Shown here piece after piece: positions 58,656-64,000 of a DNA stretch of 64,000 nt. Source of the stretch: Aquila chrysaetos chrysaetos (taxonomy: Eukaryota; Chordata; Aves; Accipitriformes; Accipitridae). The stretch is from NCBI RefSeq assembly GCF_900496995.4, contig NC_044011.1:7162041-7226040 (forward strand), read 5' to 3'. Position 1 is the stretch's first letter. Every line of letters begins with the position of its first letter. Position numbers and translations under genes: made by a program. The notes below the pieces were generated by a model. The model was not told where the DNA came from. It saw only the letters and a program-made list of their open reading frames with translations, and made no database searches.

Positions 58656-61280
58656 CTTAGGAGTTTAGACAGCTACACAGATCACCCTACCATGTATACC
58701 TGCATTTACTCAGCTGAATAGATCTCTAAAGTCTACTGACTGCACTGACTAGTTTTTAATTTCAACTGTGTACTGTTGAGCTTCCAATGCCATATAATGG
58801 CCTCAGATACATGAATTGTTGAAATAAAGCTAACAGATATGACAAAAGAGTTACAGCAGAACTGTTTCCATCTGGAGTAACAGCTGAAACTCATGAGGAA
58901 GACCAATGAACAGTTTGAATGACACTCTGGCTTCAGCTTTTTCACCTGAATCAAAAACTAGAGCTACACAGTGTTATGACCCTAATGGAAATGTAGGTAC
59001 TTAGGAGGGGATTCAGTTATCTAAACAGAGGTGTTCAGTTTCAGATTTTGTGGTATTTTATGTACTCTTCAGTAGGGTTTCCAGAAGTTATTTATTTCCA
59101 TTAAGTTCTGTGTCAAATCTGTTAACCCATGAGGGTATGTTTATTACTTCAGTGAGCTCAGATTATACTAACTACCAATGCTGAGGTAGTTGAATTCTTA
59201 AGTAGATATTTATAGATTAGGTGTAATAGCTAAATCCACCCCTAGAGCTAAATGAAATTATTCCATTTCATTACAGAGATTCTAAAATAAATTCTTTGGT
59301 TTATCTTCCTCATGTAAATGTCTGCTAAAATAAATATGGTTGTCAGGCAATTTTTCAATTCCATATAACCCCCCAAAATATGGGGACTGTACTGCAGGAC
59401 ACATCAGTGTCTTTTTACCAAACAGCAAGAAGGTTAAATGTTATAGATGTCCTGGGGCATGGCAGAACGGAATTTGGGGATCAAAGACCTGCTGAGGTAC
59501 TGTTGCAAGATTTTGTAGCACAGAGTACAAAATCTGATCTGGTCTCCTCCATACTGCCAAGTGGAAGGAATCCCTGGAGTGAGCTATTTGTAAGACCACT
59601 TTGGAGTTGGTCTTTTATGAGTCAAATGTCTGTCTTAAGCCAAAAGCGTAAGATTTAAAATTATATTCATACAGTGAGATTAAGTGCAAGATTAGCACCT
59701 AGGAGAGTTGGAATTATAGAAGTTATTTGGCTGTTAGGACATACAGTTTGATTTAATTTGCAAATATATTAGAATCTAGTGACATTTGACACGCATTAAG
59801 GTGTGTTGCTTGACCTCTAAATCCTAGCCAAAGCCTTATGTGCATGCTTAGACATCTAGGGACATCTCATGAAGAAGGCATCTTTAGAATAATGTAAGTG
59901 TATGGAGAACGAAGAGTAGTGTTGCCAGGAGAAAAAGGGTTAGTTCTTATGTCCTTTCTGTTGGGCTAGTGAAGCTCTGGTACTTCGTGTGGGACTCTTC
60001 AACCCTATTTTAACAACTTAGTGTAGGCACCTTCCATGAGATTTGTGGCATTTAATTTAAGCTGTGGTAAATACTGACAGGTAAGGCAGGTAACTTGATT
60101 TCCAGTATAGCCAATGGAGATCTAAGCAGTACAAGAAAAAAACCTAGCCTGTGTAATCTTAGCATGCTATAGAATACAAACCATAATTGAAAGGTACGTC
60201 AATGAAAAGGATGTCAAAAACAGAAAATAAAAATAATGTTTACATGCTCTAATAGGCTTTAAAAATTCCAGAACTACTTTATAGTACCCTAGAATATCGA
60301 TTGAAAATAATTTAATAAAAAAGGATGATTAATTAGAATATTTCAGGTACCTACCTTCAAATAATGGATCACTCTCAGGTCACATATAAAAATACATCCA
60401 TGTTTAGTTTTGAGAATCGTTAACATCACATAAAGTTTCTCAGAGTAAAAATTATGCTGAATGTTTTTTATATTCTAGTACACTGAAAATGGAATACAAG
60501 TGACAATTTTTACCACGTAACTATCTTCACTATCTTCAGAAGAACTGCTATTGCATACAATACAGAGAGGGGGCAAGGGGAAGGTTATATTTAACTCACA
60601 CTAGAATACTGCTTAAATTTAAGGGGAAAAACAATGCAAAAATGTAATATGAATGTCAAAATACATTCAATTATATTATTGCTGCTGCTGTTGTCACCTC
60701 ATCTCTCAACGGAGGTCATAGGATTTTTAAAAGCACATAAAGTACAATAAGAAAGTTCCATCTTTCTAATCTTTCGCTCTATTATATCCACCTCTGTTTT
60801 CCTTCCCAAACAACCCTTCTTTCTTCTCTCTCACACTTTGTTTCTCTTGGGAACTACTAATTCCCATGACTCTCCCAACTTATGATGGTATTCTCAGAGT
60901 GTAGGTGAGATGAGACAACAAGAAAGACCTGTAACAAAGCCAGAGAAAAAGAAATTAAATGCTCTTTGTCCAAACAAGAGACCAGAACGTATACTTCTTT
61001 TTCTGTCTTTTGTTTAGCTAGAACTTTACCCCTTTGTTTTTCTCTGAATGGTTGAAAGCAGGCTGGATTGTAAAATGCTGTGAGCACATACAGTTCCTGC
61101 AGACTTTCTGCAGCTTCTTTTGAGTGAAAGATTTCCCAGGATGGAAAATATCACCCCGTATATTATCCTTCAAAGCCCAAGAGAACTAAGAACAAAATTA
61201 GAGGGAATAAATTCCCCTCCTTTTTCTAAACCTCATGGAAGAGGTCGATCATCTGGGGTTTTTTTGTTTGCTTTCTATTT
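58656..61280. other. Intergenic, no gene seen
   Basis: A/T-rich and without a recognised gene or repeat. Confidence 0.5.
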
Positions 61281-61285
61281 CTGTG

Positions 61286-61865
61286 TGTCGTGGTTTAACC
61301 CCAGCCAGCAACTAAATACCACGCAGCCGCTCACTCACTCCCCCCCACCCAGTGGGATGGGGGAGAAAACCGGGAAAAGAAGCAAAACCTGTGGGTTGAG
61401 ATAAAAACAGTTTAATAGAACAGAAAAGAAGAAACTGATAATGATAATGATAATACTAATAAAATGACAACAGCAATAATGAAAGGATTGGAATATACAA
61501 ATGATGCGCAGTGCAATTGCTCACCACCTGCTGATCAACACCCAGTTAGTCCCTGAGTGGCGATCCCCCCACCCCATTCCCCCCAGTTTCTATACTAGAT
61601 GTGACATCACATGGTATGGAATACCCCATTGGCCACTTTGGGTCAGCTGCCCTGGCTGTGTCCTGTGCCAACTTCCTGTGCCCCTCCAGCTTTCTCCCTG
61701 GCTGGGCATGAGAAGCTGAAAAATCCTTGGCTTTAGACTAAACACTACTTAGCAACAACTGAAAACATCAGTGTTATCAACATTCTTCTCATACTGAACT
61801 CAAAACATAGCACTGTGCCAGCTACTAGGAAGACAATTAACTCTATCCCAGCTGAAACCAGGACA
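61286..61865 (-). mobile_element. Solo LTR, family X
   Basis: 580 bp in minus orientation, with both canonical ends (TGTCCTGGTTTC... to ...GGTTAAACCACGACA on its own strand). The flanking 5-mers CTGTG (61,281-61,285) and GTGTG (61,866-61,870) agree at four of five positions, a probable target duplication. It is the most complete family X copy here. Confidence 0.87.
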
Positions 61866-62139
61866 GTGTGCTGACCAACTATTGTAGAACTATTGATACT
61901 TGTTTTTCGTTCTCCAAAGTCAATACTGTCTATGTGATGAGACATTGGACTGGAACTCAGGGCATTTCTACTCTGCTTTTGGCTCATAATCACGATGGGT
62001 AGCTTTGACCAATGAATCTCTTCACTTATCAGTGCCTTAGTTTCTTCATATATAAAACAGTGATTGTACTGGCCTTAAAAATGACTTGAGGTTCCACAAA
62101 GTGGTGCCCAAGCATTAAGTTTTGATATATATAATAAGC
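61866..62139. other. Intergenic, no feature seen
   Basis: Short unique-looking stretch between two LTR fossils. Confidence 0.4.
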
Positions 62140-62960
62140 ATGGGAAAATAAGGGGGTAAGGATATGTAAGGGGGCAGTTGCATGTAAAGGCATGCTGGTC
62201 AGTATGCTTGTGTGACAATGCCCTGTACCTGGTCAGCACAGCCTGCTCTGTCTTCTCACTAAGCTCTATTTCTACCTGTCTTCCTGGGTAAGAGATTCTT
62301 CTGTGTGCACGTATTTGTATGGAGGCCTAAACACCAGCAACTGTAGTCAGACCATGGGTTGGGGACCTGTGTGTCCGTGGTGCCTGCAGTTGGAGAGACC
62401 AGAGGAAGTGAAAATTTGAGTGCTAGTGACTCTAGCTGGATGACAGGTCACAGGCGTCTATGCAGCTGTGGTCCCAACAACTGGAGTGAGTGAGGATGTA
62501 AGTGCTGGCAACAGGACTGGGATCACAAGTCATGGAGGCCTGCATGTCTTGGATGCCAGCAACTGGAGAGACTGGAGTGCCTACGTATTGCGTGGGTACA
62601 TATGTCAGGTGTAACAGCTAGCAAATGCCAAGCTGTACTTGCTGGCAAGTAGAGTAAGTGATTTGGGAGGTAGGTATCAAAGTGGCCATAAGCCTGCTTC
62701 AGATACTGGAGACACCAGACGGTCTGAGATTTGGCTATTGGAGGGACCAGGATGTCCAAGCCAACTACTGGACAGACTGTAAGGTCTGGGGCTTGCCTAA
62801 GAGACCCATTTGCATGTGTGTGTGTATCAGCCAACTGAAGATGAGACAATCCACAGCCCAGCTACTGAGTAGACTGAGTGTCTAAGGCCAGTTAATAGAG
62901 GTATGCACCGTGAAGGTGTTTGTGCATGTGTGAGTGTGGGGGATCACTACTGCATATGTG
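62140..62960 (+). mobile_element. Old LTR 3' part plus repeat-rich leader, broken fossil
   Basis: The stretch 'cctgctctgtcttctcactaagc', followed by 'ctacctgtcttcctgggtaag', matches the 7,140-7,200 region. The following 600 bp carry at least seven degenerate CCAGCAACTGGAG-type motifs (62,328; 62,385; 62,475; 62,555; 62,700; 62,765; 62,850 regions). It shares 'cctgtgtgtcc.tggtgcc' with 7,258. No protein frame is seen. Confidence 0.4.
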
Positions 62961-63000
62961 TCAGTGCCAGTGAGCACGTGGGCTTGCAAGGTAACTCCCT

Positions 63001-63432
63001 CTGCCTTGAGAAGCAAGCTTGAGAGGTGTCCCATCTCAAGGGGAGATTACTGCCATGCAGCCAACTGCTTAGCAGGGAGAAGGCTCATTTAGGCTCTCAT
63101 ATTTATGGAATAAAGTGGGTAGCTTGTAGTCAAATTACATGCAATGGAAAACGTATGTATGAGACTCCTTGTACCCACAACTTTCTTTTTTCCTTGATAA
63201 ATGAGTCTTGGAAAAGCCATCCACTATTCCTGTGTTAATCGCACGATCCAAGCTCATACACATCATGCTCACTGTGTCACTCTGTTCCTTTGTGGGTTTT
63301 CAGAGAACAGACTGGAACTAAAGGAGTTCTTGACCTGATTACGGCTTAGGCCTTTATCTCCATTGGAGCCTTTACCAAACTACTGCTAGTTTGGTTAAGA
63401 AGTGGAGTGCATCTGTCACCACTCCCAAAGAC
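63001..63432 (-). repeat. Unidentified repeat A, copy 2 (inverted)
   Basis: Inverted partner of 54,344-54,790, with about 85 bp extra at about 63,170-63,260. It contains the hairpin ACCAAACTA-GCAG-TAGTTTGGT at its far end. Confidence 0.6.
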
Positions 63433-63972
63433 ATTTTTCTTGCAATTTGCAGAGAGCTGTAAATCACTCCAGCCAGGTTCACTGTAGAGTATTTCTTGCC
63501 TCTTGGGTAGCTGTAGTACAATTAGTGTTAAATGATCAAGTGAGCTATTGTCTGAAACTGGGGTGGGAAAGAAGTTTTTCCAGCAATAGGAGAGTCTCCC
63601 TATCTCTCCTTTACTATCTTCTCAGAAATATCTCCAAGGGAGAAATCCCTGTGCACACCACAGAAGCTTGAGCAACTTTTGAAAACTGCTTGAGCAGTTT
63701 TATGGGGTTAGGAGGTGTCTCACTTTCAGCTGACGGACCCCACCTTCTTTATCCTTAGATGCCTAGTCTCGATCAATGGTGGTTGAGTATTTAATTTAGA
63801 GAACATTCAGTATGAACTGAAATATTTAAAATAAAGTTCCTGCTGCTTTGGTGAACAAGCCTGGTATCTCTGGCTCTCTGGCAGGGGGGAGAGTCTGAAT
63901 GTGATCTCAGCTCCGTCCTCCGCACTGACTCCCCTTCACCGCCGAGTACAAGAGTGCAAGTCTCTCTTGTAC
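63433..63972. other. Gene-free stretch ending in a small hairpin
   Basis: No gene. A perfect 10-bp inverted repeat, AGTACAAGAG at 63,945-63,954 and CTCTTGTACT at 63,964-63,973 with a 9-bp loop, lies at the right end. Confidence 0.5.
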
Positions 63973-63973
63973 T

Positions 63974-64000
63974 GGGGAACCCAGAACTGGACACAGTACT
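63974..64000 (-). mobile_element. Start of a CR1 LINE, cut by window end
   Basis: The last bases (ggggaacccagaactggacacagtact) match the CR1 ORF2 region seen at 8,825-8,850 and 1,979-2,005 in minus orientation. Too short for more. Confidence 0.5.

Noticed and set aside
1-64000. CRISPR arrays, bacterial operons or integrative elements
   Set aside because: No regularly spaced identical repeats with unique spacers and no prokaryotic gene organisation; all content is vertebrate.

Overview
This 64 kb window is vertebrate DNA and very probably from a bird. The evidence is many 5'-truncated CR1 LINEs that end in the ATTCTATGA-type 3' tail, several families of avian-type solo LTRs (TGTCCTGG...ACGACA with 5-bp target duplications), short intergenic spacers, and intronless class II olfactory receptor (OR) genes. 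No bacterial, plasmid or CRISPR features are present.

Layout. Positions 1-696 hold the 3' three quarters of an OR4-like receptor on the + strand. Positions 1.5-9.8 kb are mostly CR1 remains on the - strand, including the rarely kept ORF1 (SGNH/GDSL-esterase type) segment. Positions 7-12 kb also carry two old LTR/leader fossils. Positions 13,998-17,257 (- strand) hold the one ordinary multi-exon housekeeping gene, SDR39U1. Its six exons could be assembled by eye with GT-AG introns and an unbroken 295-residue product. It is headed by a CpG island with two NRF-1-like palindromes. Positions 18-23.5 kb are a patchwork of solo LTRs, CR1 copies and a tRNA-Lys-like sequence joined to an LTR. From 23.9 to 58.7 kb lies an OR block on the - strand: three open OR6B-like genes (23,963-24,913; 41,272-42,207; 51,327-52,295) and three OR pseudogenes (30.3-30.8, 33.6-34.5 and 58.4-58.65 kb), with LTRs and CR1s between them. 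Positions 54.3-64 kb are gene-poor and rich in old repeats, including a large inverted repeat at 55.5-56.6 kb.

How the genes relate. The ORs are separate single-exon chemoreceptor genes, each expected to be expressed on its own in olfactory neurons. They do not form an operon-like unit. The three open OR6B-like genes are clearly paralogues and look like a local tandem expansion. SDR39U1 is unrelated in function and sits between the OR4-like gene and the OR6-like block.

I found no wholly new gene system. The most unusual structures are (1) a near-full-length tRNA-Lys(CTT)-like sequence with an encoded CCA abutting an LTR, (2) a fold-back composite LTR, (3) an LTR whose transcribed part has a 45-bp repeat with a 15-codon cadence, (4) three LTR/leader fossils sharing degenerate CCAGYNACTGG-type repeats, and (5) a roughly 1 kb inverted repeat. 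Repeat boundaries were set by eye and are approximate unless a target duplication is stated.
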